Notes: generated from the sequence alone by a model not told the origin. A stretch of 64,000 bases of DNA from Nostoc sp. B(2019) (GCF_010091925.1 NZ_WVID01000011.1:215196-279195); one strand, 5' to 3'; shown: positions 9,801-17,872, numbered from the stretch's first letter. Numbers and translations are program-made.

Positions 9801-10313
9801 TTAACTAATGCTCAAAATCCAGGTTCCTAGGTAACGCAGAAGTGGCACATCACCAGGTGAAAGAATCTGACAGTTAAAATAATAAACTCCGCCAAAGGCT
9901 GGGTTCCGCACGTTAGATAAAACTAACTCAACTTTGCTACCTGCTGGCACTGGCTCTTGGGGATAGATGTTGATCAGTTTACCTTCTTTGTCCCACTTCA
10001 CTTCTGAAAGCGGAACTTTTTTACCTTTGACGCGTACCTCAATTTTTTGGGGATCAAAATTTCCTTTGTAATAATCAGGGTAGGTAATGGCAAATTGAGC
10101 CACTGCCAACTTCATCTTTTGTTCTGGAATTCTTAGTATGTAACGATCTGTGCTATTGGTTTGCCCACCAAAATCTAACCGGAAGGGGAGCTGATTTTCG
10201 CTTTTGATGCCGCTAAACAGCGTAAATCCAGGTAAGCTTTGTGCCCAGCTGATTACGGGAAATCCAGTTAGCAAACAGCTAGTCACAGCTAAAGTTGAAA
10301 GTAAACGTCGCAT
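9801..10313 (-). CDS. Secreted DUF2808 protein
   Basis: A 170-residue protein with a typical signal peptide (basic MRR, hydrophobic 4-22, cleavage after SWAQ near 25). The mature part matches the cyanobacterial DUF2808 family: FRLDFGGQTNSTDRYILRIP, then a KGKKVPLSEVKWDKEG region and a conserved GGVYYFNCQI near 140-150. The function is unknown; export to the periplasm or surface is inferred from the signal peptide. It appears to be transcribed alone. Confidence 0.82.
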   Translation of the reverse strand: MRRLLSTLAVTSCLLTGFPVISWAQSLPGFTLFSGIKSENQLPFRLDFGGQTNSTDRYILRIPEQKMKLAVAQFAITYPDYYKGNFDPQKIEVRVKGKKVPLSEVKWDKEGKLINIYPQEPVPAGSKVELVLSNVRNPAFGGVYYFNCQILSPGDVPLLRYLGTWILSIS

Positions 10314-11105
10314 TGTTAGGCTCCTCTACCAAGATATAAATCTGTTATCTAAATAATTGTGTGTTAGTATTCGTAACTAAACTTTACTACTGACTTCCTG
10401 ACAATGGACGCTGAATGGCAATAAAAAGTGCCACCTGTCTTAGAGGCTTGGGGATAGAAAAATTACTTAGTAATTTATTTTACTTAAATAATATTGACCG
10501 CATTCCCCTTGTGGAGTGCTGATTGTATTAGCAGCTTGGTCAAATTTGAACTAGATAGAAACACGGTTGGGATTCGATTGTGTTTCTGAATATGTATAAG
10601 TGTATCTAAATTTGAGATTTTTGTGATAAAACTTGATCCATGCCATCAGCGATCGCCAGTTAAATCGGGATAAATTGATTAAAATAAGCTTTGAATCGAA
10701 AGTAGTAATCATTAAAATTTAGTTTGGAAATTATCAAGCTTAAAAAATTTGATGAATATTGCACCATATCAAGAAAGGAATACCAAAATTTTTCAATCCC
10801 TAAAATAAGCTGAAGACAAAGATGCAAAATTTGGGAATCACTTAGGATGTGCAATATATAATCCTGTTTGCAACTATCTGAAACTGTGACATCTGCAAGC
10901 GGCAAGCAGAAAGTTCCAAGAGGGGAAACCTTCAATCAGAAGTAAGGCTTTGCCTAAAGTGCTAAGAGTGGGAGAGGAAATGTTCATTCAATCTACTAGT
11001 AATCATGGCTGATAGTTCCTGCCTAGGCACTATGGAAGGTATGGGACGTCCTTCATCTGGACGATCGCTTACTTGGCAATTAGGTATTTATCTTCAGGAG
11101 ATTTC
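10314..11105. other. Intergenic region upstream of pntAA
   Basis: Nearly 800 bases with no supported gene. A minus-strand frame of 91 codons at 10660-10935 has no family features and lacks a ribosome site, so I do not call it. The last bases before pntAA hold CAGGAG as the ribosome site. The rest probably holds the pnt promoter and leader. Confidence 0.45.
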
Positions 11106-12272
11106 ATGAGAATAGCAGTTGCTAAAGAAATTGAAGTTTGTGAACGTCGTGTGGCATTGATTCCTGACACCGTTGCCCGATTGGTAAAACAAGGTTTGGA
11201 AGTGTGGGTAGAGACGGGTGCAGGAGAGCGAGCATTTTTTAGTGATGCTGCTTATGAAGCAGCAGGGGCCAAAATTATTGGTGATTCTGTCACATTATGG
11301 GGCGAAGCAGATATTTTGCTGAAAGTTAGCCCCCCGCAAGAGCGAGAAGATGGACGCTCAGAAATTGATTTTCTCAAAGAAGGATCTGTTTTAGTCAGCT
11401 TCCTCAATCCTTTGGGAAATCCCCTGGTGGCGCAGCAACTAGCAAATCGCCAAGTCACAGCCTTGAGTATGGAAATGATTCCCCGCACTACCAGGGCGCA
11501 AAGTATGGATGCTTTGTCCTCGCAAGCTTCATTGGCAGGTTACAAAGCAGTATTGATTGCCGCAGCGGCATTACCGAAATATTTCCCAATGTTGACTACA
11601 GCCGCAGGGACGATCGCCCCAGCGAAAGTATTTATTATGGGTGCTGGTGTGGCAGGATTGCAAGCGATCGCCACCGCCAGACGCTTGGGAGCAGTGGTAG
11701 AAGCCTTTGACATCCGTCCCGCCGTCAAAGAAGAAGTACAAAGCTTAGGGGCTAAATTTGTTGAAGTCAAATTAGAAGAAGAAACCGTCGCAGCTGGCGG
11801 TTACGCTAAAGAAATTTCTGAAGCTAGTAAACAACGTACCCAAGAAGTTGTCGCCGAACACATCAAAAATTCTGACGTAGTAATTACCACCGCTCAAGTA
11901 CCTGGCAGACAAGCACCACGGCTCGTTACAGAAGAAATGGTAGCACAAATGAAACCAGGCTCAGTAATTGTGGATTTGGCTGCTGAACAAGGTGGTAACT
12001 GCGCCTGCACCGAACCCGGCAAAGACATTGTGTGGAATGGCGTAACAATTATTGGCCCGATCAATCTTCCATCATCGATGCCAATCCATGCCAGCCAACT
12101 ATATTCCAAAAACGTAACATCGTTGATCCAACTACTGATTAAAGACAAAGCTTTGCAGGTGAACTTTGCCGACGACATCGTTGATGCGGCTTGCGTTACC
12201 CATGCTGGTGAAATTCGCAATCAACGAGTGCGCGATGCGCTACAAGCTTTGAGTAGTGTAGGCGCAGGTTAG
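11106..12272 (+). CDS. pntAA: NAD(P) transhydrogenase alpha subunit, part 1
   Basis: A 388-residue NAD(H)-binding domain I protein of the proton-translocating transhydrogenase, which links the proton gradient to hydride transfer between NADH and NADP. The family N-terminus MRIAVAKEIEVCERRVALIP is present, as are the dinucleotide fold VFIMGAGVAGLQAIATARRLGA (written in two parts: VFIMGAGVAG, LQAIATARRLGA) and the RPAVKEEVQSLGA stretch. I chose ATG 11106 because AGGAG sits five bases before it; an in-frame ATG at 11073 would add 11 residues but has no ribosome site. It is the first gene of the pnt operon, 57 bases before pntAB. Confidence 0.93.
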   Translation: MRIAVAKEIEVCERRVALIPDTVARLVKQGLEVWVETGAGERAFFSDAAYEAAGAKIIGDSVTLWGEADILLKVSPPQEREDGRSEIDFLKEGSVLVSFLNPLGNPLVAQQLANRQVTALSMEMIPRTTRAQSMDALSSQASLAGYKAVLIAAAALPKYFPMLTTAAGTIAPAKVFIMGAGVAGLQAIATARRLGAVVEAFDIRPAVKEEVQSLGAKFVEVKLEEETVAAGGYAKEISEASKQRTQEVVAEHIKNSDVVITTAQVPGRQAPRLVTEEMVAQMKPGSVIVDLAAEQGGNCACTEPGKDIVWNGVTIIGPINLPSSMPIHASQLYSKNVTSLIQLLIKDKALQVNFADDIVDAACVTHAGEIRNQRVRDALQALSSVGAG

Positions 12273-12329
12273 TAGTTAGCCCTTAAGCGCTGACTACCAG
12301 CCGAATTAATAATTAGGAGTTTTTCAAGC

Positions 12330-12623
12330 ATGACAGAAGCATTACTTGCTGCTTTGTTTGTATTCGTTTTGGCATCTTTTATTGGCTTTGAAGTCATCAA
12401 CAAAATACCACCGACTCTGCACACACCCTTAATGTCAGGCTCAAACGCGATTTCTGGCATTGCGGTACTTGGGGCAATAGTAGCCGCTGGGGCGAAAGAC
12501 ACAAGTGTTTCGGTAATTCTCGGTTTGATTGCTGTGGTATTGGCAACAGTCAACGTCGTGGGTGGTTTTTTAGTCACAGATAGAATGTTGCAAATGTTCA
12601 AGAAAAAGGAGATTAAGGCGTGA
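12330..12623 (+). CDS. pntAB: NAD(P) transhydrogenase alpha subunit, part 2
   Basis: A 97-residue membrane protein with about three helices. PPTLHTPLMSGSNAISGI is the conserved transhydrogenase membrane motif. In cyanobacteria the alpha subunit is split into PntAA (soluble) and PntAB (membrane). AGGAG lies about ten bases before the ATG. Its stop overlaps the GTG of pntB in GTGA, so the two are translationally coupled. Confidence 0.93.
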   Translation: MTEALLAALFVFVLASFIGFEVINKIPPTLHTPLMSGSNAISGIAVLGAIVAAGAKDTSVSVILGLIAVVLATVNVVGGFLVTDRMLQMFKKKEIKA

Positions 12624-14026
12624 GCGACTTTTTACCAACTGGCATTCAGCTGACGTACTTAGTCGCTGCATCCTTATTCATCTTGGGTTTGAAAAAGCTA
12701 GGATCACCTGCTACAGCGCGGAATGGAAATGTCATCGCGGCTGTGGGGATGCTGTTGGCGATCGCAGCTACAATGCTGGATCAACATGTGTTGAATTACG
12801 AGATGATATTGTTGGGCTTGGCGATTGGTTCGGCGATTGGTGCGATCGTTGCCTACAAAGTCCAAATGACCGAAATGCCCCAAATGGTGGGTTTACTCAA
12901 CGGTTTGGGCGGTGCTGCTTCGGCTTTAGTAGCCGTTGCGGAATTCTGGCGGTTACTGGATAGTTCTCAACCAATACCGCTAGATGTCAACATTTCCATG
13001 CTGTTGGACGTGTTAATCGGTGGTGTTACCTTCACAGGTAGTTTTCTCGCCTTTGCCAAATTGCAAGGTTTAATCAGCGGTTCTCCGATTACATTTCCTT
13101 TCCAGCAACCATTTAACTTGTTGCTTTTGGGTGCTTATGTGGTGGGTAGTGCCTACTTAATCATCACACCCGATAGCTTACCTATATTCTTGGGAGTAGT
13201 TGGCGTTTCCTTAGTGCTGGGTGTGATGTTCGTCATCCCCATTGGTGGCGGCGATATGCCAGTGGTAATTTCGCTGTTGAACTCGTTGTCAGGTGTGGCG
13301 GCGGCGGCGGCTGGGTTCGTGGTGATGAACAATATGTTGATCATCGCTGGTGCTTTGGTAGGAGCATCTGGATTAATCCTTACCGAAATTATGTGTAAGG
13401 CGATGAACCGCTCTCTATTTAGTGTGTTATTCAGCGCTTTTGGCACGGGATCTGGTGGTGGTGCTGCTGCTAGTAGTGGTGGTGCAACCGATCAAACCGT
13501 CCGCAGCATCGATCCTGAAGAAGGGGCGATGATGTTGGGTTATGCCCGTTCTGTAGTAATCGTACCTGGTTATGGGATGGCAGTTGCCCAAGCGCAACAT
13601 AGCGTGCGGGAATTGTCAGATCAACTAGAACGGATGGGTGTTGATGTCAAGTACGCCATTCACCCCGTTGCTGGAAGAATGCCGGGACACATGAATGTGT
13701 TGCTGGCTGAGGCGAATGTGCCTTATACGCAGTTGTATGATATGGATGATATTAATCCCCAGTTTGAGCAAGCTGATGTAGCTTTAGTCATTGGGGCAAA
13801 TGATGTAGTAAATCCTGCGGCGCGTAGCGATACCAATAGCCCAATTTATGGTATGCCAATTTTGGAAGTAGATCGGGCAAAGCAGACGATTGTGATTAAG
13901 CGCGGGATGAGTACAGGTTTTGCCGGTGTAGATAATGAGTTGTTCTACAAGGATAAAACTACGATGCTTTTTGGTAGCGCTAAGGATATGGTGTCGAAGT
14001 TGGTTTCTGAGGTGAAACAGCTTTAA
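12620..14026 (+). CDS. pntB: NAD(P) transhydrogenase beta subunit
   Basis: A 468-residue protein. The N-terminal 260 residues are a bundle of membrane helices. A Ser/Gly/Ala linker (GSGGGAAASSGG, about 276-287) leads to the NADP-binding domain III with VVIVPGYGMAVAQAQ, YAIHPVAGRMPGHMNVLLAE and VIGANDVVNPAA. The length and motifs match full PntB. The start is GTG, overlapping pntAB by four bases. A strong terminator follows at 14080. Confidence 0.95.
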   Translation: MSDFLPTGIQLTYLVAASLFILGLKKLGSPATARNGNVIAAVGMLLAIAATMLDQHVLNYEMILLGLAIGSAIGAIVAYKVQMTEMPQMVGLLNGLGGAASALVAVAEFWRLLDSSQPIPLDVNISMLLDVLIGGVTFTGSFLAFAKLQGLISGSPITFPFQQPFNLLLLGAYVVGSAYLIITPDSLPIFLGVVGVSLVLGVMFVIPIGGGDMPVVISLLNSLSGVAAAAAGFVVMNNMLIIAGALVGASGLILTEIMCKAMNRSLFSVLFSAFGTGSGGGAAASSGGATDQTVRSIDPEEGAMMLGYARSVVIVPGYGMAVAQAQHSVRELSDQLERMGVDVKYAIHPVAGRMPGHMNVLLAEANVPYTQLYDMDDINPQFEQADVALVIGANDVVNPAARSDTNSPIYGMPILEVDRAKQTIVIKRGMSTGFAGVDNELFYKDKTTMLFGSAKDMVSKLVSEVKQL

Positions 14027-14055
14027 CGAACCGCAGAGGCGCAGAGGGCGCGGAG
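14025..14055 (+). repeat. GAACCGCAGAGG dispersed repeat, copy 1
   Basis: AACGAACCGCAGAGGCGCAG and onward, starting inside the pntB stop codon. An inverted copy lies at 14912-14944. This short repeat is common between cyanobacterial genes. Confidence 0.6.
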
Positions 14056-14079
14056 TAAATAAAGAATGTAGAGAGTTAG

Positions 14080-14119
14080 CTTGCCTTGGGGGTGTGATAT
14101 TCCCAGGGCAAGTTTTTTT
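14080..14119 (+). terminator. Intrinsic terminator of the pnt operon
   Basis: CTTGCCTTGGG pairs with CCCAGGGCAAG (one G-T wobble), and the hairpin is followed directly by seven T. It lies 54 bases after the pntB stop. Confidence 0.88.
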
Positions 14120-14368
14120 GTTGAGGAATTACCTCATGCAAAAAAAACAAAGTGTTTTATTATATAGGACTTACGCATTGATATAAAAGTCAAAATAGAA
14201 GATATGATTTTCAGCGCTTCTAACTGGATTTTTTTATTCCTCACCAAGTGATCGCAACCAACAAAAGGGTTTTATAAAACCCTGAAACAACGTCTTTACG
14301 TTGATACATCAGATGACTTGTTTGTACAGTGCATAATTCCTATTATAAATGAACTATTAAGATATTAA
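14120..14368. other. Spacer after the pnt terminator
   Basis: No gene is seen. A single GGACTTACGCA motif near 14165 matches one end of the inverted-repeat element at 56759-56913, so this may be a solo end or a remnant. Confidence 0.4.
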
Positions 14369-14857
14369 ATGAGTTTAATGACATTAGACGATTGGCGAAA
14401 TATAGCTATCATCATAGGAACATTTGTTGCTCTAGTCACCTTGATGAAAGGTATTTACGAATACACGCGTCAACTAGCCCAAAAACGAAGCGAACAGTAC
14501 GCCGAAATGCGGAAGCGTTTTAGGGAAAGTGAAGTCATATCCAAACTAATTGGTATGCTTGAGACAAATGACTCAAATTTAGCAGAAGTTTCATGGTCGC
14601 AAAAAGTTGAATTACTGGGGTTTTATGAGGATATTGCCTTAATGGTAAATTCCGGCATTATAAAACGTAATGTTGCTTTCTATATGTTTGGGTATTATGC
14701 TCTCCGTTGTTGGGAAAGCGAGTATTTTTGGGATGATGTCAATCGAGATAGCCCATACTGGTCTCTCTTCCGCAATTTTGTCAACGAAATGAAGGCTATC
14801 GAAGAACTATTTGTTGAAGACTCGTTTCTCTTTGATCCCAAAAAGTACCGTTTTTAG
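14369..14857 (+). CDS. Membrane-anchored conserved hypothetical protein
   Basis: A 162-residue protein I do not recognise. A membrane segment at about 10-28 (NIAIIIGTFVALVTLMKGIY) is followed by a basic helical stretch (YTRQLAQKRSEQYAEMRKRF) and an acidic, aromatic-rich C-terminal part with CWESEYFWDDVNRDSPYW. The layout (N-terminal anchor, cytosolic helical domain) resembles small uncharacterised proteins sometimes found near defence genes, but no such partner is next to it here. It is flanked by inverted copies of the GAACCGCAGAGG repeat. Confidence 0.6.
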   Translation: MSLMTLDDWRNIAIIIGTFVALVTLMKGIYEYTRQLAQKRSEQYAEMRKRFRESEVISKLIGMLETNDSNLAEVSWSQKVELLGFYEDIALMVNSGIIKRNVAFYMFGYYALRCWESEYFWDDVNRDSPYWSLFRNFVNEMKAIEELFVEDSFLFDPKKYRF

Positions 14858-14911
14858 TATTTTTTAGTCTGTTACTGAAAATGAAGAGTATTTTAAAAAT
14901 CCCATCTCCTT

Positions 14912-14944
14912 CCTCTGTGTCCTCTGCGGCTCTGTGGTTCGTTA
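14912..14944 (-). repeat. GAACCGCAGAGG dispersed repeat, inverted copy
   Basis: On the minus strand this reads AACGAACCACAGAGCCGCAG and onward, an imperfect inverted copy of 14025-14055. The two copies bracket the gene at 14369. Confidence 0.6.
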
Positions 14945-14996
14945 AAAAGAGCGATCGCCTGCAAAATCTCCACAGTGCGATCGCTCGGTTTCTTTT

Positions 14997-15446
14997 CTAA
15001 ATTTCTTGCCATTCTCTAGCATCAATAAAAATAGATAGATGTTTTTTATTGCTTGTGGCAATAATAACCTCATGCCCATAATTAGCAACTAAAACAGATT
15101 GAGATGCCAAAATTACATCACCATCTAAAGCTTTATTATCTGCTGTAGATTTTCCTTGATTTCTTACTTGGTCCCATAACTCTGCTGCTTTCAACATCAC
15201 TTCTGTTGTAATAGGAAGATAGATAATTTCTGACTTGAGTTGATTAAGTTTTCTAATTCCTGATAATTTATTTGCCCTTAATAATTCTCGTCTAATTTCA
15301 TAATCTATAATTTCTGGTAAAATTACTTAATATCCTCTCTCAAAAAGCGTATAAAACCATTCTTGACACTGCACAGCTAGAGGCGTTGCTCTTGGATTAG
15401 TAATTAATCCCACAGGTGCAGAATCTAAGATAATAACCTTACTCAT
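14997..15446 (-). pseudogene. PIN-domain (VapC-type) toxin with an in-frame stop
   Basis: Read from ATG 15446, the frame gives a PIN-domain start (SKVIILDSAPVGLITNP) and runs 39 codons to a TAA at 15329-15327. The same frame then continues without another stop to 14997 (VILPEIIDYEIRRELL, then ALDGDVILASQ and a C-terminal EVIIATSNKKHLS). The acidic PIN residues (D8, the E of DYEIRREL, the D of ALDGD) are all still there. A single nonsense change therefore breaks an otherwise well-kept 149-codon gene, which suggests a recent event or a sequence error. ATG 15446 lies six bases after the antitoxin-like gene at 15453. Confidence 0.8.
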
Positions 15447-15452
15447 CCTATT

Positions 15453-15779
15453 TTAAATAGAAATACCTTTCATAGATTCAATAATCTCTAAGATTTTTTG
15501 TTGTTCTTGTTCTTCATCTAACTCATTCCATGACTCGAATAATTTTCTAATGTTTGTTTCCCTTTCTTTTTGTTTGACGACATCACTATGATTAATTTCA
15601 TTAAGAGCATTTTCCCAGTTATTTAATGATGTCTGTTTCATCGTCACACTTTGACGAAATAGGCGTACAATTTTTAGCAATTCTGGTACATATTCTTCTG
15701 GAGTTTGTTGAATTTCTAATAATAGTTCAGCGCGGGGTGTCGTTGATGATTGTGCTGTAAGCGGTTGATTATTGTTCAT
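15453..15779 (-). CDS. Antitoxin-like partner of the broken PIN toxin
   Basis: A 108-residue, acidic, mostly helical protein (TPRAELLLEIQQTPEEYVPELLKIVRLFRQS at about 13-43, split here by description only). It ends six bases before the toxin start, as in a two-gene toxin-antitoxin operon. The LLLEIQQTPEEYVPELLKI stretch recurs in small cyanobacterial antitoxin-like proteins next to PIN toxins. The reading frame is intact. Function is inferred from position and composition. Confidence 0.65.
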   Translation of the reverse strand: MNNNQPLTAQSSTTPRAELLLEIQQTPEEYVPELLKIVRLFRQSVTMKQTSLNNWENALNEINHSDVVKQKERETNIRKLFESWNELDEEQEQQKILEIIESMKGISI

Positions 15780-16128
15780 AAATACCTTGCAAGTAGATAA
15801 TTTAAAAACACGAGTACATATTAATCAGTTTTAGCACTGGTAGTTATATTATATTTTAGCGTGAATGGCTATTTTAGTTTCCTGATAAAGTTCCGACGCT
15901 GACATGGTATCTAATGGATCAAGAATCGGTTAGCGATCAAGCTAGGTATTATCAATTAAGCGATCGCCTCGCCTCTTCTGTTCTTCCTCCGTGTCTTTGC
16001 GCCTTTGCGACGCCAGTTGCTTCAACGGGGGGAACCCCCGCAACGCACTGGCTCGCCTTTGCGTGAGACAAAAAAGCGATCGCATACAAAACTCCACCAT
16101 GCGATACCTACGGTAAGCTACGCTAACG
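15780..16128. other. Spacer with a palindromic dispersed repeat
   Basis: No real gene is seen. 16011-16052 is a palindromic element that starts CGCCAGTTGCTTCAACGG and ends CGCAACGCACTGGC, with a GGGGGGAACCCCC centre. Relatives lie at 25252-25292 and 62171-62205. Open frames through it are by-products of the repeat. Confidence 0.6.
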
Positions 16129-16501
16129 CTAAAGTGTTATGTGAGAAATATTTAAGACAACAGCTAATGCTTGAGAAACAAGTTGCATTTCTGAGTCGGA
16201 GAGTTGACCTAGTTTTCTAACTAATCTTATTTCTGAAACTGAACGTATTTGAAAAGTATCTACACCAGAAACTTTGTCTAAACTGTTCTTTGTGCTTGGT
16301 TCCAGCCGCACCATTCAAGGTTTAACAGCATTTCCAATCTGTAACTGGGACAATAATCTTCAAAGGCAAAATCCCAATAGCATCATCATTGACTATGATA
16401 CAAGGACGCTTTTTGCTAATTTCTGTCCCTATTGTTGGATCTAAATTAACTAACCAGACTTCACCTTTGTACATAAGTCCCTGAGTTGTAGAAGTCTTCA
16501 T
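16129..16501 (-). pseudogene. MazF/PemK-type toxin, frameshifted
   Basis: From ATG 16501 the frame reads MYKGEVWLVNLDPTIGTEIS, KKRPCIIVNDDAIGILPLKI and IVPVTDWK, the standard MazF/PemK N-terminal half. It stops at TAA just after codon 61. The C-terminal half (MVRLEPSTKNSLDKVSGVDT, FQIRSVSEIRLVRKLGQLS) follows in a different frame, ending at 16129. In the second frame a TGA precedes MVRLEPS where the family usually has a tryptophan. At least one indel near 16325 and one nonsense change are needed to explain this. The ATG overlaps the antitoxin-like stop as ATGA. Confidence 0.85.
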
Positions 16502-16734
16502 CTGAAATCATCGCAAAAGTCTTCTCCCTCTAAATCTGAGAATATATTTAATTCACTACCAGGTGTATAATCTGCAATAGCTGTCATTGCGGCTAGTATT
16601 AATTGGCGTTTTTGCTCATCTTTAGTAAGTGAGTCTTTTTCTTGAATAACCAATTGCAGGGCTGATTCAGCTATCTTTAGGCGATCGCTTATGCTCAAAC
16701 TTGGAAGTGCTTGGAGAATTTTTTTGATTTGCAT
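16498..16734 (-). CDS. Antitoxin-like partner of the broken MazF-type toxin
   Basis: A 78-residue protein: MQIKKILQALPSLSISDRLK, a helical middle, and an acidic tail (DLEGEDFCDDF). The stop overlaps the toxin ATG by four bases. The short size, acidic C-terminus and coupling are those of antitoxins of MazF-like toxins in cyanobacteria. The frame is intact although the toxin is broken. Confidence 0.7.
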   Translation of the reverse strand: MQIKKILQALPSLSISDRLKIAESALQLVIQEKDSLTKDEQKRQLILAAMTAIADYTPGSELNIFSDLEGEDFCDDFR

Positions 16735-16765
16735 ATTAGTTTATAGAGTCGATCTATTATTAATC

Positions 16766-16888
16766 CTAGCTAGTTAAAGTGTTTTTAATCAGAGATGCCA
16801 GATGAGTTTCTACCGATAAACCTTGTATGGCAGCTTCAGCAATGAGACGAGCCTCTATCTCTGGTTTCAGTTGTAGCTGTATGGTTAT
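16766..16888 (-). pseudogene. Ribbon-helix-helix-like antitoxin remnant without a start codon
   Basis: A 40-codon frame reads ITIQLQLKPEIEARLIAEAA, then IQGLSVETHLASLIKNTLTS. This resembles the small antitoxin-like proteins with the pattern LKPExEARLxAEAxxxGLSVE. There is no ATG, GTG or TTG in a useful position. An ATA codon stands where a start would be expected, eight bases after AGGAG, so an ATG-to-ATA change is the simplest reading. No toxin follows. Confidence 0.45.
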
Positions 16889-16947
16889 TTGTTGTCTCCT
16901 AAAGTAGGCATGAAAATCACCTGCTTTTTAGTAGTAAATAAAACAGT

Positions 16948-16976
16948 GTAGGGACACGATAATATCATGTCCCTAC
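16948..16976. repeat. GTAGGGACA palindrome
   Basis: GTAGGGACA(c)GATA is followed by its complement TATC(a)TGTCCCTAC, with one mismatch. This is a common dispersed palindrome of Nostocales. It lies 26 bases after the stop of the minus-strand gene at 17002 and may also act as its terminator. Confidence 0.6.
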
Positions 16977-17001
16977 AAAAGATTGTGTAACCGCGGGCGA
17001 A

Positions 17002-17163
17002 TTATCGCCGCTTAGGAGTGCTGCGGGTGATTCGTTTTTCTTCATCTCGACGCCTGCGATCGCGCCAATCTGCCAGTGTCAAATAACCAATACCACCAGT
17101 AACTACTACCAGCAGCACTACGGCAACTAAAGCCAAAATACTCAGGAATGGACTTTCCACCAT
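17002..17163 (-). CDS. Small single-helix membrane protein downstream of petN
   Basis: A 53-codon gene. MVESPFLSILALVAVVLLVV begins a membrane helix (about 6-28), followed by a strongly basic and acidic cytosolic tail (ADWRDRRRRDEEKRITRSTP). It starts four bases after the petN stop, so it is probably co-transcribed. I do not recognise a named family. The coding reading is supported by the clear membrane-helix-plus-charged-tail pattern and tight spacing. Confidence 0.65.
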   Translation of the reverse strand: MVESPFLSILALVAVVLLVVVTGGIGYLTLADWRDRRRRDEEKRITRSTPKRR

Positions 17164-17167
17164 ACCT

Positions 17168-17257
17168 CTACAATCCGTTACGTCCCCAAACTACCATTGC
17201 AATTGACCAAGTGAACACAACTAACAGTGATACCCAACCCAGTGTCAATATTGCCAT
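17168..17257 (-). CDS. petN: Cytochrome b6-f complex subunit VIII (PetN)
   Basis: A 29-residue protein starting [20 protein letters not shown] and ending MVVWGRNGL. This is the conserved PetN sequence. PetN is a single-helix small subunit needed for a stable cytochrome b6-f complex in the thylakoid. The ATG is at 17257-17255 and the TAG at 17170-17168. The next gene starts four bases downstream. Confidence 0.96.
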   Translation of the reverse strand: MAILTLGWVSLLVVFTWSIAMVVWGRNGL

Positions 17258-17380
17258 AGTCCCACTTTTGAATTCATTTACAAAACGTCTCTAATATTTA
17301 TCATACTGGGGATTGGGTACTGGGCAATTTTTCTAAACTCTAATCCTCAATTGCCATTGTTTATAAATGCGAGATGTCAA

Positions 17381-17839
17381 GTGAACGGAAATTCAGATAT
17401 TCAACTAATTGCAGAACGCCTCGAATCCCTCAAAGCTGGAATTCTCGGGGGTTTATCTCTATGTTTCGCCTTCCTCATTACCAGTTTGGTGAATGATTTA
17501 GTACTGGCGAAGTATTTTCAGACACTCGCAAATCTGCAAACTGGCGTTAATTGGCACTGGTGGGTAAGTGGTGTAGTTGCTTGTTTCTCTGGTTTGCTGT
17601 TTGGTGTCACCTACCGCTATGTCATCCGCTCAGACAAAAATCCCCAACTCAAAGCTGGTGGTGTGCTAGCTTTTGGCTTGGTGCGGGGATTAACCCAGAT
17701 AGAACTTGGCTGGAATGCCGACACAATATTGCCTTGTTTGGTGCTGGCTCTTGAAAGTGTATTGTGGTTTGTAGTAGGGGCGATCGCTCTCGATACTGCT
17801 ATGCAACTTGGCTGGCTCAAACCTTTTCCATCAGCCTAA
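17381..17839 (+). CDS. Conserved cyanobacterial membrane protein
   Basis: A 152-residue protein with about four membrane segments (starting near GGLSLCFAFLITSLVNDLVL, then WWVSGVVACFSGLLFGVTYR, and two more after residue 90). It resembles uncharacterised cyanobacterial membrane proteins; no function is known to me. The GTG at 17381 gives MNGNSDIQLIAERLESLKAG; a TTG at 17351 would add ten residues. It is divergent from petN. Confidence 0.65.
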   Translation: MNGNSDIQLIAERLESLKAGILGGLSLCFAFLITSLVNDLVLAKYFQTLANLQTGVNWHWWVSGVVACFSGLLFGVTYRYVIRSDKNPQLKAGGVLAFGLVRGLTQIELGWNADTILPCLVLALESVLWFVVGAIALDTAMQLGWLKPFPSA

Positions 17840-17872
17840 ATTATTTATATTTAAGCAATCCAACTTTTTAAT

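Noticed and set aside
10660..10935. A 91-codon minus-strand frame upstream of pntAA
   Set aside because: No ribosome site, no family features and an AT-driven composition; it looks random.
16005..16220. A 71-codon plus-strand frame through the palindromic repeat
   Set aside because: Its first half is repeat DNA and its second half is antisense to the MazF-type remnant.
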